A stretch of 64,000 bases of DNA from Dermatophagoides farinae (lineage: Eukaryota > Arthropoda > Arachnida > Sarcoptiformes > Pyroglyphidae): NCBI RefSeq assembly GCF_024713945.1, contig NC_134681.1, positions 3,635,501 to 3,699,500 of the forward strand. Reading direction: 5' to 3'. The first letter of the stretch is position 1. Every line of letters begins with the position of its first letter. Below the pieces are notes generated by a model. That model was not told the DNA's origin, did no database searches, and was given only the letters and a program-made list of their open reading frames with translations. Both the position numbers and the translations under genes were made by a program. Below are positions 1 through 15,300 of this stretch, in pieces.

Positions 1-3000
1 GATGTTATCATTTCTAATTCAAACGTTCTATCTTGTGGTTGATCGTCGTTAGAATTGGTTATCGGTAATGAATATCGTTTTCTAATGATATGTTCATCAT
101 GATGATTGTTTTGTTTTAATTGCTGAATTCTTACCACAGTACGAACAAGAAAGCCCATCAATATGGCCAACAATAGGAAAACAAATGCAAATATCCAATT
201 ACCATTATCGGTTAGCAACTTGAATAGCTTTTGACCTATTTCGACGGAATAAACATTTTGTTTAATTTAAAAATAAAAAATCAATCACTATCTATTTATT
301 TACCTTTATGTTGTATGTTTGAAAGATCCCAAACAAAAGGAACAAGTTTATTTGCATCATCATCATCATCATTCATTGATGACGTATCATTTAAATCGCT
401 TATATGATTCAATATGAGAGGTATCAATGAATTTGATGATTGAGATGTCGTGAATATTGATGATGGCGGTGATGATGATGATGATGATGGTGCAATTGGT
501 AGATGAGTATGGAATACATATGGTTTACTTGATCCTTGTTGATTGAATGTTCGAACATTAATTTGAATACGATTTTCACCATGATCGGAAATGTTAGCCA
601 TTAACCATGAAATAGGAAAATCAAATACACATGAATCAATTTGTTCCACATTATTGGTAATATTCCATATTAGAATATTATCGATTGATCGATAAATTTC
701 AAGTTGACAATAGGTATCGATACCACTACCACCATCAACACCGCTATTATAATTATATTGGCACTTTATTAACGGTGATTGTGCCAATTTTTCATCATCA
801 TCATCACCATCATTATATAATTGGCTGCTGCTACTACTACTACTACTGCTCAGATATCTTGTATCGAAAATATCAACGATACATTTATAAATAGGTTCCG
901 GTGGACCATATGGTCTGATAGTATAGATGCACGGTTTTACAGTTTTACCAACTGAATTTTGAGCCACGCAAGACAATTGGCCATAATCATAATGATCACG
1001 TGGAGTGAACATAAGAATACTTTGTGTACTACCACGAGTTGTATATTTAAGACGATTAACAGTGATCGATGTACCATTATTATTATTATTATGATGCCAA
1101 TTGAAATATACTAAAGATGGTCGTGCATCCACTTCGCAGACGATTGCTTTTGTTTGATTAATTGCAACAGAAATAGATGTTTCACTGTTACGACATCTAG
1201 GAACATCTATTATCAACAATGAGAAAACATAAATCAAAACATTTTTCACTCAATTACAATCATCTGATCATTACTTACAAGAAACTTGTAATAAAAAATC
1301 ATTACTTCGATTACGTCCTTGAGAATTTTCTGCCAAACAATAATAATAACCATCATGATATTCAGATCGAAGACAATCAATCAATAGTTGATTATTATCT
1401 AAAATGGTGAATCCTAATCAATAGATGATGGATGAAATGATGTTTGTTTTTTTTTTAATTCATAATCAATAAAAACAAAACTTACGATCATTCGATTCTG
1501 TTATACGAGTTGAATTGAAAAACCATATAGCCGATTTGTTAGGAAATGGATTTGCATTTATTCGACACCAAAGACGAATGGAAGAATTTTCTGCCAATAA
1601 ATTCTGTTCATTTGTTTCATATAATGATAATTGTATGATTGGCATATCTGTTTTTTTTTTTGATGAGAAACAAAAAAAATGATTTGTATCAATTAAATGA
1701 TGTCATTTATCAACAAACAAAAACTACAATACAATGAACAGTGATACGATGTTGATCCTGGACAGCTTGATTTTGATCCAATCGTATATTGATTGATTGA
1801 CAAACAATTTCAATACCATCATCATTTTCATCTGGTACAAAATTCATTATACTTCTGGAAACATTTTGTTCAATGTCATAATAATCTCTGTGTATAACAC
1901 ATCATCAGATTGAATTATTATTATTAGTTAAATTAAAAGTGATACAAATGAAAACCACATACTCGATACGAGAAAGAATTCTTTGTCCATTTCTATACCA
2001 ATGTATTTGTGCCACTGGACGTGATCCATATGATCGACATAGAATTTGTGCATCCTGTCCTTTATGAAAGGCTTCTTTTGTGTCTAACACTATTTCAACA
2101 TTGATTGGAGGCACTTGTGTGTGATAATAATGAATGATGATGTTGATTTTAAAAATTGTTAACCAACCAGAAAAAAAACAGACAAACAAACTTACGTATA
2201 AGATCAATTTGAACCATACTTGCCACTGGTTCAATCATTTCACTATTCATTGCTATACAACGAAATTGACGGAAAAGATCCTGTCGTATTAATGGCTGTA
2301 TCAATTTTAATCGATTTCTTGCACGTACTAATGTTTTATATAGATAGTTGAAAGTATTCATATCCGATGATTCCGTTGAAACATTGTTGTGTCGAGAATC
2401 AGAATCCGAAACAAGTTCATAGGAATCATCAATCAATGTTGAACCTTCATACCAAAGCACTTGTGGTAATGGTTTGGCTGTTGATCAATCAATATTCAGT
2501 TAATATGTAGCAGAATTTTTCTTTTTCTTTTTTAATGAAATACTTCACTCACCTTGTTTAGTTTCACAGATTAATTCAATGTATTGTCCTTCGAGATAAG
2601 GTCCAGCAAGGCCACCGTCGGTGATTAATGTGTGATTATGATCACGAATGAACACTTTGGTGGGAGGAACTAATAATGGACACACACATAGTAATCATCA
2701 TCATTATCATCACAACAACACAGGAAAACTTACTGATCAATTCTACGTGAATGAACCAATTGATTGTACGAGAATGACGAAAATCCACTCTACATCGATA
2801 GATACCTTCGTCTTCGGCTAAAATTCGTTCAATGAAAAGATAGGCCAATTGCTGTTGATAATCAATTCGATAGGTTGTACGTTCCAAAAATGAATCAGTC
2901 ACACCGTTCGTTTGGAACATGGCTTCATTCGAAACATTGGAGAAATTAAATTTTAAAAAATTCAATTTTGATTCAAAATTAACGCGAGAGATGGCAGCCT

Positions 3001-3524
3001 GTTTGTTGATGATCATTTCCAAGGGTTTAGCAGATGTCGTCATCTGTTGGTAGTCACCACCACTAATATAATGATCACGAGTATCTATTGTCAAAAATGG
3101 TGCTTTTGAATTTAATCCTTTGAACCAAAATATTAACATAACAACATCGGTCATCGATTTCTGTAGATTGGATTTAAAATGATGATGATGATGATTAAAG
3201 GAGCCACCATAATGGCGTTGATGGATGATGATGATGATGAAAAGGCCTTACATTGTTGTTGTCGTTGTTGTTGTTGTTTTTGATAACCATAAATGAATCG
3301 ATTGAATCTTCCGGTCGTAATGAACATCGAAGCTGGATTTGTTTATAAAGAAGTGCTTGTTTTTTTTCAAATTTAATTCTATTAAAATCAAATCGACATT
3401 GAACAAATATGAAATGATTACATTCGAATATTATATCGTTGACCATTATAATAATGATTAATAATGAAATCATAATCATAATTGATGATGTATTCTGGCC
3501 ACAAACAACCAGGCCCAAGTACAT
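1..3524 (-). CDS. Sidestep-like immunoglobulin-domain receptor (3' end outside window)
   Basis: Single-pass cell-surface receptor of the sidestep family, which in Drosophila guides motor axons through Beat proteins. Exons (minus strand, 5' to 3'): 3524-3252, 3160-2734, 2669-2553, 2477-2196, 2113-1963, 1887-1733, 1647-1486, 1398-1279, 1206-304, 235-1. All nine introns (64-91 nt) are GT-AG and keep phase, giving about 941 residues before the window edge. Five Ig-like domains are visible by paired cysteines. The first ends in GIYRCRVDFRHS, the hallmark of sidestep Ig1. Later ones end in QFRCIAMN, IEIVCQS, GYYYCLAENSQG and QLSCVAQNSVG. A fibronectin III-like stretch follows, then a membrane helix at about residues 877-897 and a cytoplasmic start. 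The N-terminus has a hydrophobic run that could be a signal peptide. The start is uncertain: Met at 3524 or an in-frame Met near 3479. The family is well supported; orthology to one sidestep paralogue is not. Confidence 0.88.
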
Positions 3525-6500
3525 GATTGCACATTTCTATATGTCCAATTACAATTTTAATCACTGTATAGTGTAATCATCACTATAAGTCACACACACA
3601 CACGCAAAAATTAAAAATGACAAAATTAACACACACACACACACACACACACACTTTATGATAATTGTAGCGCAATATATTAAATGTTTGAGAAAAAAAA
3701 CCGACGAAGCGTCCTGAACAAGAATCCTGAACCCAAATGATTGAAAGAAATATACACACGGATCATCATAGACGACACACACACACACGTATTTTTTTCC
3801 ATTTCACCAGGAATGATGTGCATCAAATTCATAAAAAAAATGGATGCGCGATCCAACCAAAATAGCCCATTGTTAATGTTAATGGAGCGTCGTCGTCGTC
3901 GTCGTCGTCTTTGTAGTTGAAGATGTGAATATAGCCGCATGTTTTTTGTTGTTGTCGTTGTTGTTGTTTGGTTTGTTACAGCATCAATATGATGGCTAAC
4001 CAACCAACCAACAACAACAAAATCTATGGAATATATGCAGATCAAAATTCTGACATTACTGACGATTCAATATCTCACACACACCCACACACATATATCT
4101 AGTCAAAAAAAAAAAAAAAATAAATAAAACGAAAAAGGTGGCCAAAGTGCCAATTGTATTGTGTAAATTGTGTGTGTGTGTGTGTGTGTATTACCGGCAA
4201 TTCTCTCGAGAACGTAAAATGCTAAAATTAAGTTTGTTATGTGTGAATAAAAAGAATATTTATTCAAATCAAATTCAAAGATTTTATGCCATCCATCCAA
4301 CCATCCAACCATCCAACCAACCAAACAACCAACCAATCGAACAATGGACCTATTACAATGAATTTAATCTTTGGCCTAGCAAGAAAAACGAAAAAAAAAC
4401 AGACAAATTCACCTTTCCAATTTAGTCAAAATTTATCGATTCATGTGTATTATTTGTTTTGCTTTTATGGATCATTCAAGCAATTCCAAAAGTAAAAGAA
4501 AAAAAAATATATATATTGATCACATGGGATCATGAATTTTTAGTTATTTTTTTTATTATTATTATTATCCATCAATTGGTTTGGTTATGATTTTTTTTTC
4601 ACTTCTTTTCATTCATCGTTGCTGCCACTATTTTATTGTATTATGTGTCTGTGTGTGTATGAAATGAAATGAAATGATATTTAGGCACCATTCGTATTAT
4701 TTGGGCCATTGATACATATAAATATAACAAATTGGCCACCATTGTCGACTGCTGCTGCTTCTGCTGCCGCTGCCGCTGTTGTTGTTGTTGTTGTTTGGAT
4801 CGCAATTTATTTTGTTTGGACCACATTATTTTCTATTTCTCATTTTTTTTTGTTTGTTTGTTTGTTTGCTACTTGGTTCATTTTCTATTCTTATAGAAAA
4901 AAAATGGACAGAATTTCTATTTTTTTCTATATTCTCTATTTGCCATTCAAGTTAATAATAATAATCATCATTAAATAGCACAAAAAAAATCACACACAGA
5001 GAGACACACAAAAATTCAAGCACACAATTCACATTCTGATCCATTTAATTTTATTTCATGTCCATTTTGGTTAATCGTTACATTTTTTTTTTGTTGTTGA
5101 CCCATTCGATTACATTGACTATTTATCTATGTCCATTGATGATTGTTTGTTGACCCCATTGGCCATAATAATTTAGTGGTCAAATCAGAGAATATTTTTT
5201 GTTTTTCTTCTGATAATTGATACGAATCAATTTCATTTTTTAAAAAACAAACAAAAAAAAAATTATTGTTAAATGATAAAGAAAATTGTTCAATTTCAGC
5301 ACACACACACACAGACCAAAAAAAAAACATTAACCCAATATCAAAATGAAATCAAAACAAAACAAAAACATTATGGCTTTAATTAAGCATCTGTCTGTCT
5401 GTCTGTTGGTAGTGTTTCCATCATCAAAACTAACTAGCTAAAAAAATGACTGAATCTCATTTTTTTTTCTTTGGTTCAAATTTCCGTTAACATTTATTTA
5501 TTCTGGCTGCTGCTGCTGATCATATTCGATTCCGACAAAGTAATTTTTACAAAAAATTTTTTTTGCTTGGTTTCATTCTGCATTTTGTTTGAAATGACCA
5601 TGATTTTTTTGTTGTTGTTGTTGTTTTTGTCCTGAATGACTGTTACACTATCCATCATTTGTTTGTTTGTTTTCGATATATTCCGGCCACACATACACAC
5701 ACACACACAGATATTTCATAAAGATTTATTTGTTGTAATTTTTTTCCTGGTTTTTCCAGTGCAAAGTGTAGGAATTTTTTTTTCCATTCTTTCAAATTAT
5801 TGATTCAACACGTAAAACAACAGAAACAAAACAAAACCAAAAAAAAAAACGCTTGAATATGGAATGGTGTAAAAAGTTTCACCGAAAACCCCCCAAAAAA
5901 AGGTGTACAACAACAACAACAAACAAACAAAAAAAAAAAACTGATCTGCATGTGGATTGCATAATAAATAAACAACAATCACAACAATAACTTGGTTGTT
6001 GTTGTTGTTTTTGTTGTTAATGTCGTGATTACCATATTGCTGGCCATGTTTTTGTTGTTGTTGTTGTTGTTGTCGTTGTCGTTGTTAACACATTTCAAGA
6101 ACCACATTGATTTACATATGATGATGATTATGGCAATTTTTTTTTCTCAGCTCGTTTTTTTCTTCGAAATTGAATTATATTCCGGCCACCAACTTGTTTT
6201 ATTGTTAATTCTGCATAATGTTGTCGCTGATGTTGTATTAAGACTTTTTCTTTTCGTTTTTTTTTGTTGATATAACAAACAACACAAAAAACGAATAAAA
6301 TCAAGAAAAATCACATTGACTTTTTTTTCACAATGCCTTAGGATCATTATTGTTAGATTCATTTCATTATTATCATCATTAACAATCAACATGATTTATT
6401 TGATCTGTTTTTTTTTGTCTCTGTTTCTTTTTGTTTGTGGTTTTTTTTCGATCTTTTTTTCCGTTTCCGTCGAAAACATTTAATATGGTGATGGTGGTGG

Positions 6501-8801
6501 TAACAACCACAACAACAACCCAAAAAGAACCAAGTGATTGAATAATGGACCGAAATATATACACCATTGACGATGGCAATGATTTGTTATTCATTTCATA
6601 TTTTTTTTTGTTACATTATTATTCGGTATTTGATATTGGACAAAAACATAATTTTGTTCATCACAAACGACCATCAAATTGTTGTTTGAGATGAAATTTC
6701 AACAGGACTAAGAAAAAAAAATTCATTTAAAATTCATTCAGCATAGTCAATTGATGAAATTCTTGGACTTTTGTGTGTGTGTGTGTGTGTGTCACATACC
6801 AGCGAAAAAAAAGACACACATTCACACTCTGCTCTTAATGATCATCGTGGTCGTGGTTGTTCTGGTTTTCAATATTTCTTTTTGTTGTTGTTGTTGTTGT
6901 GGTTGAATTTTCAAATTTTTTTTCTCCAATTTTTCAATCAGTTTTTTTTTCTTCCTGACAAGAGAAGCTTAATATTAACTTGTGCGGTGCGGTGCGCTGC
7001 TGGTGGTGCTGGTGCTGGTTCTGGTGTTTCAAATCAAATTGAAACATGATGACAATTTTCCGTTGATGTCCAATAACATTATTGTGGCTAAGAAAATTGT
7101 GTAAAGTGACAACAACAACAACAACAAAAAAAGAAATTCCATGAAATTTGAGAATTCAATTGCTGCTTCTGTTGAGTGCAGCAACAAAAAAAAAGTGAAA
7201 CTCAAAATAAAAACCATTTTCATACATCGAATGTGTGTGTGTGTTTCAATGTTTCTTTTTTTTTGGTTGATTGCCTTTTTGATGTTTATGTGTGTGTGTG
7301 TGAGTGTGCGAGGGGTTGATCTGATATCAATATTTTCCTTCTTACATATATATATGCTGACAAGCAGAGCATTTTTTTTTTTTTTTTTTTTTTTTGATAA
7401 AAAAAAAACTAAACAGAATCCGATTTAAATTTTTTCGAAATTTTATTCGTGAAACGAATAAAATCCAGATACTGACAGATTTTTTTTTGTTTTGTTTTTT
7501 CAATGTTAGAAAAGGGTTCAATTTTTAAATTCTATAACCGGGAATATTTCATCTATGGATTTATTTCCAATCATTCTCTCGCTCTCTCTCTCTTTGTACA
7601 CTCACAGAATCGACGATTCTTGGATACAAAATAGAATTATAAACGATTGACTTTTATTTCCAATCAAATTCAATTTTCAATCTTTCATTCGTTCATTCAC
7701 TGGTTACTTTTACTTATAGATGTTGAAATTATTTAATAATCACTTTATATTTGGCCATAAATTTCAACAACAACAACAACAACAACAAAAATGGAGAAAT
7801 AGAGAAATAGAAATAGTCCAACTGTAAAAATAAAATTTATTGGTTTGAACAATGAACAGTGGAAAAAAAATTATTAGCAAATATTAGTTGAAAAGCCAAA
7901 AATCAAAAAACTAGACTTGCCATGAACCAAAAAAAAAAAAAAGAAAGTCAAATAGTAAATTTGGAAACATACCGCACACACACACACACATGAATCGATG
8001 AAAAATGATCCACATAAGCAATGGAATTCTGGCTTCTCCTTTTTTTTTTTGTTTTCATTGTTAACGCCGATCATTTACTACTCGTGCCGCCGACCATGAA
8101 TGGGTTTATATTAGAATGAATATAGAGAGAGAGAGAGACAGAGATACGATTCATGTGATAATAAAAATAATTCTTTGACTTTACAGTGTATAACTTTCAG
8201 CTTGAATAGATTTCTTTGGCTTTGGCATTATTTTCGAATGAGATTTGAACCAGAAAAAATGAATGAATGAAATGAAATGAAATGAAAAGAAATGCTAACA
8301 ATGAGCTGCTGCCATCAGATTTTTTTTTTATTCTCACATTTCATCATCAATAAGTTCGACATACACACACACACACACACACATCGATTTGATCCACGTG
8401 TATATTCAGGTTATAATGATGTAGGCTATTTCCGGTTGTTTTAAGACTTTGCTAGCTATCTCACAAGAAACAAAAAAAAATGAAAATTTGCAGTGGATTT
8501 TTTTTTGGTTTTATTAAATTCATCATCTTGATTATATGATGTGTGTGTGTGTGTGTTTGTTGAAAGGAATAAAGCTTCGTTAGGTGTGTGATAAGACAAA
8601 TCAAATCACAATATGGTGGTGATGGGGGAATAAATAGTCAAAATGAAGGACTGGAAAAAATGCCATAAGCCAGGAATCGTGTGTATCGGTTTGTGTGTGT
8701 GTGTGTGTGTGTGTTGATGTTTTGGCCATTAACACAGCAAAAAAAAAACTTCAATAATCATTGATGATGGTCAATAATAATAATAACATTGTGATTTTCA
8801 T
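3525..8801. other. Intergenic spacer rich in simple repeats
   Basis: No coding exon supportable by splice sites and protein-like sequence was seen. The stretch holds many short CA/GT tracts (for example around 3633-3654 and 6774-6791), GTT/GTC trinucleotide runs, poly(T) and poly(A) tracts, and a GC-rich GT patch at about 6980-7025. Every ORF here is made of repeat-coded residues. Promoters of the flanking genes could lie at its edges. Confidence 0.6.
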
Positions 8802-11685
8802 TCAAAATGATGATTTTGTGGATTTCATCATCAAACTTTGTCCATAATTTTGTTCTTTATTGATGAGATATTGTTGCAAATGACCAATACGTAAACTTAA
8901 TGGATTCAATAAACATAAAACGGTTAATATGGCACAAACTAAATTCACCTATAAATGAAAAATATATTTGAAATATACATTGAATTACAATGATAGCAGA
9001 GAAAAAAAAACAACGACGATAAGAATGTATTTCCTTTCCATATAGCTACATTTATATTTACCTGAAATGCTCCTAAATCAGATTTTGATTCAAAATAAAA
9101 TAACGGGAATTGTAATAGTGAAAAAAATGCACCAATAGTACACATGATACCATTTAGTCGATTGAAATGACAAGCCGGATATCGTACTCGTAGATAAGCG
9201 GATGCAACAGCAATGAATAAGGCACGTAATATGGTAATGAATACGATTGATGTATAAACGGCTATTGATGTGTCGAAAAATCTACAAATTACCGCTCCAA
9301 GCAATGTTAGCGTAGTGAACAGAATTGGACCAAAACCTGATTGTGCTTGTAACAAACGACGACGATTACCATCATCAACGTCTTTAGCTCGTCTCACTAT
9401 TCGATCAAGAACATCGCCAGCAATTGGTGCTATAATCAATGCACTCACTTGAACCAAACCAAATGTCTGTGTGAATAGACCTTTTTCGCGGTCATCATCG
9501 GTAACACGATCCAACCATAATGCCATCGATCCAGAATAAAGAACCATATAGGTATTGATCCATGAAAACCATAACTGATGCATTAGAAATGAAACAGACA
9601 GTAATGATACACGAAGTGGTAGTTCATTTTCTTCACCGGATACTTTTACCGGTTTAAATATCCGTTTAATTAGTCCCGGTTTACGGGCAGCTTCTTTTTC
9701 TCGTTGATATTGGCTAAAATTGACAATTATAGGCTTTTTTGAATTGTTACTTGTACCGTTTTTGCTGTTGTTGTTGTTGTCATTATCGCTATTATTAATA
9801 CCATCGATTGATTGAATCAATAATTTACCGGATTCTTGTTCATCGATACGATCGGAAACGGTTTTAATCATTTTACGATTAATAAAATGTGGTTTCTTTT
9901 TGTTCATTTCCATATCTAGGGCTTCAATTTTCATTCGATATTCATCAAATCGTTTCAACAATGCTTTTTCACGTGTACGAACCGATAATCGTGGTAAACA
10001 AAATGTATTCATTGGTAACAACGTAATGCTTGTTATGAACAAAGTGAATGTAGCCCAAAAATAACTCAATGACCAATTATCGTAGCCATATTTTATCAAT
10101 ACAAATATTACCGGTGAAGCACTGAATGCACCACTAAACAATGTTATTATTGTTGATCGTTTCAATGGGAAAAAATCTGCAATTTGCATATTTGCAATAC
10201 GTAATGGAACGCCCACCAAACCTAAAATAATAATGGCCGGAATGATCTGCATGGACGATTCTTTTTTTTTCATTGTAATCAGAAAACGTAAAAAAAAAAT
10301 TCAAATTCAAATTATGAACATTTGAGCAAAAAAAAAATCCATCTATACCTGAATCGGTTATCGAAAGCAAAAAACATCCTAGACTAATGAGAAAACTAAA
10401 AAAAAAAAAAATGAATGTCATTTGTGGTCATGTATGTCCAGGTGGATAGATATTTAAAAAAAATTGGTCATGTATCGCCTACTTGAGTGCCATTCGTACA
10501 AAACGTAATCCTTTGGATTCAAGTAAAAAACCCCATGCAAATGATGTGAAACCCATCGAGAATATACCAATGGTGAATGCCATGTTTAAAATATTCTCTT
10601 GTGGAATGCAATTATGGCCATTGTTATTATTTAGCTGTCAAATTTGTTGTTGTTACCGAGGTGATTATATTGGGAAGATGTGCAACAAAAAAATAAAAAT
10701 ATGAAAAATTAAAATTTAAAAAAAAAGAACAGAATGAGATAATGAATTAATTATTTTTTTTGTTCGCTAATTTCAAATGAAAATTCATCACGATGATGAT
10801 GATGATAATGAACACATCGACGTGTGAACAAAATTGCTTAATTAAAAAAAAAATGTCATCATCAATGTATTATTGTACCCAGTAGCCTTTTTTTTCTCTT
10901 TGTGTGTGATGATGAGAAAATTGTCAGGAATTTAATTGAAAAAAAATTTATTTTTCTCCTACCAATTATATGTCGCCTGAGACGAACAAATGGAAAAAAA
11001 ATTGTCATTTGAAAATTTTTTTAAATGTAAAGCCGAACAAACACACACACATCAAGGTATTTACAATGGACAAACATGGTAATAAATGACATGGTCATTT
11101 TTTTGTGTGTGTGTGTATGTGTGTCCAAATGAATTAATCTGAAATCGAGATCAATGACAACTGCACGCTCACACATGTGATATAACTGATTAATATGTGT
11201 GGATCACACACCATTCATCGTTAAATATTATAATTGATCATCTGATGATCAATATTGGTTCTTACCTTGTTGTTGTCGGTGTCATCAACGAAAAAAATTG
11301 AATCAATGGTCGTATTGTTGAACTGGTCATTATTATCATCAAATAATATGGACAGTTGTCCATCATCATTATCATCATTTTGTGATGAACAAAGATGTGA
11401 ATAGATTTGTTCATTTTTAAGCATATAAAATAATGCTGGCCAACCAAATATTAATCCGGAAAAAATTATGCTTTCAATTATTGTCGATATGAGTATAAAA
11501 TAACGTATTGGACGTGGTGTTATTGCTTTTTGATATTCATCTTGATTATTAACAGTAGTATCGATAGTAGTGGTGGCGGTAGTAGTAGTAGTGGCCATTG
11601 GTTTCTTATTACATGATGATTGATCATCATCATCATCTTCATTATTATTTGGTAAAAAATCTTTACTATCCATTGATAAAGTCAT
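8802..11685 (-). CDS. SLC43-type major facilitator transporter (LAT3/LAT4/SLC43A3-like)
   Basis: Multi-pass plasma-membrane transporter. The SLC43 family moves large neutral amino acids (SLC43A1/A2) or purine nucleobases (SLC43A3); which applies here cannot be read from sequence. Exons: 11685-11266, 10634-10483, 10395-10349, 10260-9062, 8948-8802, all GT-AG with phases kept, giving 654 residues. The first membrane helix (about residues 61-88) contains SGLIFGWPALFYMLKNE, close to the SGLVFGWPSLVYVLKNE signature of vertebrate SLC43. Exon 2 carries NMAFTIGIFSMGFTSFAWGF, and exon 4 RSTIITLFSGAFSASPVIF, both in family positions. A long central cytoplasmic loop is charged and Asn-rich. The N-terminal tail is low complexity (Asp and Thr runs). 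The Met at 11685 is the only plausible start ahead of helix 1. No neighbour suggests a shared function. Confidence 0.9.
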
Positions 11686-12227
11686 GTGTTTTTTTTTATA
11701 AACCAGGAAAAAATGTCAATTTTAACACTGGATATTTATATTTACAAGTGGATGACACATACACACACACACACGAAATATTCGATGATTGTTAATTTTT
11801 TTTTTGTTGGGTAATTAAAGAATATTCGAAAGTCAATGATCAATTGATACGCACACACACACACTGGAATCAATGGCTTTAAATATTTTGTATTTTGTGT
11901 GTGTGTGTGTGTGTTTCAAATCACAATTTCTTCGTTTGTTTGATTTTTTTTCCCTGTATACAAACAAGTAAAAAAAAAATTTGTACGGCCTATTCAAAGA
12001 CAGTGAAATGAAGAAAAAAAAATCCGTATCAAAAAAAAAGGAAACAAAAAATTGTGGACAAATTTAATGATGATGATGATGATGATGACAATAATGACAA
12101 TGATGATGATGGTGGTGATGGTGGTGGTGGCAATGACAGATCAAAAAAAAAAAAAAAAAAATAGAGAAAACGAAATAACAACACACACACACAGTCAGTG
12201 AAAAAAGGGCTTAAGAATCCAGTGTAA

Positions 12228-12306
<79 letters not shown>

Positions 12307-15300
12307 TGCGTGTGGCTTAAAAAAAGGAAGAAAAATAATAAAGACATTTACACACTCTAATTAATTATTATTATAATACACACAGAGTTGATGAATTGAA
12401 TTTTTTTCTTTTTTTCTTTTTTTTTTTGACTAAAAAGCGGCCGCGGCAAATCATTCGAGTTTATCGTTTTTGTAGAGTGTTCAATTAAATAAATTTTTGT
12501 TTTATCATCATCAACGGTTTTGATGTGAAAACAAGTGAAAGAAAATTTTTTTTTTTTTTTTTTTTGATATATTACACTGATGATCTTAATGATTATTTTT
12601 TTTTTGTTCACTGGAAAACAAAAAAACAAACAAAATCTCAAAATCTAATCATTTGGCGAAAAAAAGATTGAATGAATGAATGAATGAATGATGATGATGA
12701 TGGTACACTTGAATTTTTTTTTGCCATTTTATCTGGTTTTTTTTTGTTTGCAGTGATAACCGTGTTTTACACGTGCAACAGTGTGTGTGTGTGTGTGTGT
12801 GTTCATGTGGTTGTGGGCGTATTAAATTTTAGAAATGGAAAAATATCTTTATACAGCCAGTTTGAAAATAAAATCAGTTTGACTGGCCAGAGATGTGGAA
12901 TAAAATGTCAATATTACAAAAATTGTTTTTTTCTCGATTTATCAAGCAGAACTGAATCACCAATACCTGGCCATTTTGTTGTTGTTGATTTTATCATCGC
13001 TGTACAGAGTTCAGATTTTTTTTCTGTATTTTTTTTTTGGCTTCAGTATCTATCAATTTGTTGTCGTTGTTGTTGTTGTTGGTTGTTTTAATTTTCCATT
13101 CTAATTATAACCGTATTTTTTTTTATTTTGGTTGTTGCCATGCATACAAACATACAAACATACACACACAAAACACAAAACACAAACAATAATATACATT
13201 CTATACATACGTTGAATTGCTGATTTTGAACCAAAAAAAAAAAAACAACAACAACATAGTTTCACATATTTTTCATAGCCAAACATTTTGTTACACATTG
13301 TGTTTATCATTATTTTTTTTCAATGGTTGAAAGGGATTTAACCTTCATTTGTTATCATACACACACATACACATATAGACATATGCAACATCAGCCATAA
13401 ATGATGATGATACATTTTGAATACAATTCAAACAATGTTCAAAAAAAAAAAATGTCTGTAATGGCAATAATGATGAATATATATATGGTGGATGGAATAA
13501 AGAATTTTTTTTGTTCGATGATGATGATGATGATGATTTAATTAGAATTCAAATTAATTGGTTATAACAACAGCAATAAAATATGACATATGGTCATTTT
13601 TTCCAATTAGTCAATTTATAAATTTGCCACAAAATTGCAATGATAATGACGACATCGATATGACAAGTGAAAACATAAAAACCGACGCTATATTGCTAAT
13701 ATAACAAAAATGATTGGCGTAACAAAATTCATCATCATTTCAATTCTCATCATTGTCATAGAATTTGTTTTGTTTTGATTTTCAATTGCCGATATATATC
13801 CACATGATCAAGACATCATCAAGACAATTGGCTTGTCTATTTCTTTATTTTTTTTTTGTTTTCTAATTAAAATTTAAATTTAAATAAAAAAAAAAAAAAT
13901 AACGACAAATGATGACATACGATGATGATGATCATTGTGTGGACAATAAATTGTCATTTTTTTTCGTTTTGTTGTTTTTTTTTTTTTTTTTTTTTTGCTA
14001 CAAGTGAATGAGAGTTGGCCGTCTGTCTGTCTGTCTGTCTGCATATATAGAGCGACCTAAATTTTTCATTAATGAACTTGAAATGTTGACAAAAAAAAAC
14101 GACAAGATTTGGTGTTGCTCTGTCATCATCATCATCATCATCATCGTTGTCATCATTCAAACAATCGATTGTTGTTGATCGTATGTGACATTGATTTATT
14201 TGTCAGAACGAAACAAAAAAAAAATCGAGATATTTTTTATCTTTTCAGGCTAAATGGATGTGGATTTTCATATTTTTTTTTTTTATTTTTCGGATTCACA
14301 AATTTGAAACAAAATCAAACACAAGGAAACATTTACATTGACAAGGACAACAACAACAATAACAAAAAAAAAAAAATGATGATGATCTAATCAATCAATG
14401 AATCAATGGATTTGTAATGAAAACCCCCACCCGCCATACTACACAGTCATTGTTTTTTTCTTTTTTCATAGAAAAATCAAAAAATTTTTTTTGATTTTGT
14501 TTCATTTCATTTCATCGACCTACATAAAAAAAACGATGATGATGATGATGATGATGATTGTGAAAAAAGCAGTGAGCACGTGAGTTTTAAACCATGATGA
14601 TGATGAGTAAGCTTAAGATTTTTTTTTCTAAAGTAGAAAAGAAAAAGAAATTTAATCGAAATTTTGAAAAATAAAGTTCAATGTCTGATTTTAATTCTTT
14701 CAATTTCATTTTTCTTTCTTTCCAATGTGTGTGTGTGTGTGTGTGTGTCTCACACCATTTTACGCCCATTTCTCTTTTTCGGTTTTTGTTTTTCAATCAT
14801 TGTTTTCAACATTTGGTTGGGTCTTTGTTTTTTTTTTTGTTGCTGTTGTTGAATCAAGAAAATTCATTAAGAAATTTTTTTTTTCATTTTTGGCCCCAAA
14901 AAAAATATACTGAAGATTTGAATTTCGGCCTGGTGGCCGACATTCAATCAAGCGTGTTAAACACACACACACAGACGCACAATACAAAAACATTGAATTT
15001 GAATGACCGAATTTGAAGAGACAACACTGTAATGGATTTTTTTTATTTTTTTTTTCGGTCAGCGGTGTCATTGGCAAGTATTTTTTTTTCTTTTAATTTT
15101 TTTTTTTTTGACTTTAAGAATCGAATTATTTTTGTTTTTTGTTGTAGTTGAAAATCTTTTCTCACAAACACACACACACACACACAATGTGTGTATGTGA
15201 TGGATATTTTCGGCTCAATCGATTGTTTTCGCACACTCGTTTTGGACCAATCACAACTTTTGTTGTTGTTGTTGTTGTTGTTATCATCTTCAAAGACCGG

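Noticed and set aside
3525-8801. Possible CRISPR-like or satellite arrays in the repeat-rich spacer
   Set aside because: All periodicity seen is simple di- or trinucleotide. There is no regular spacer-repeat structure or longer unit.
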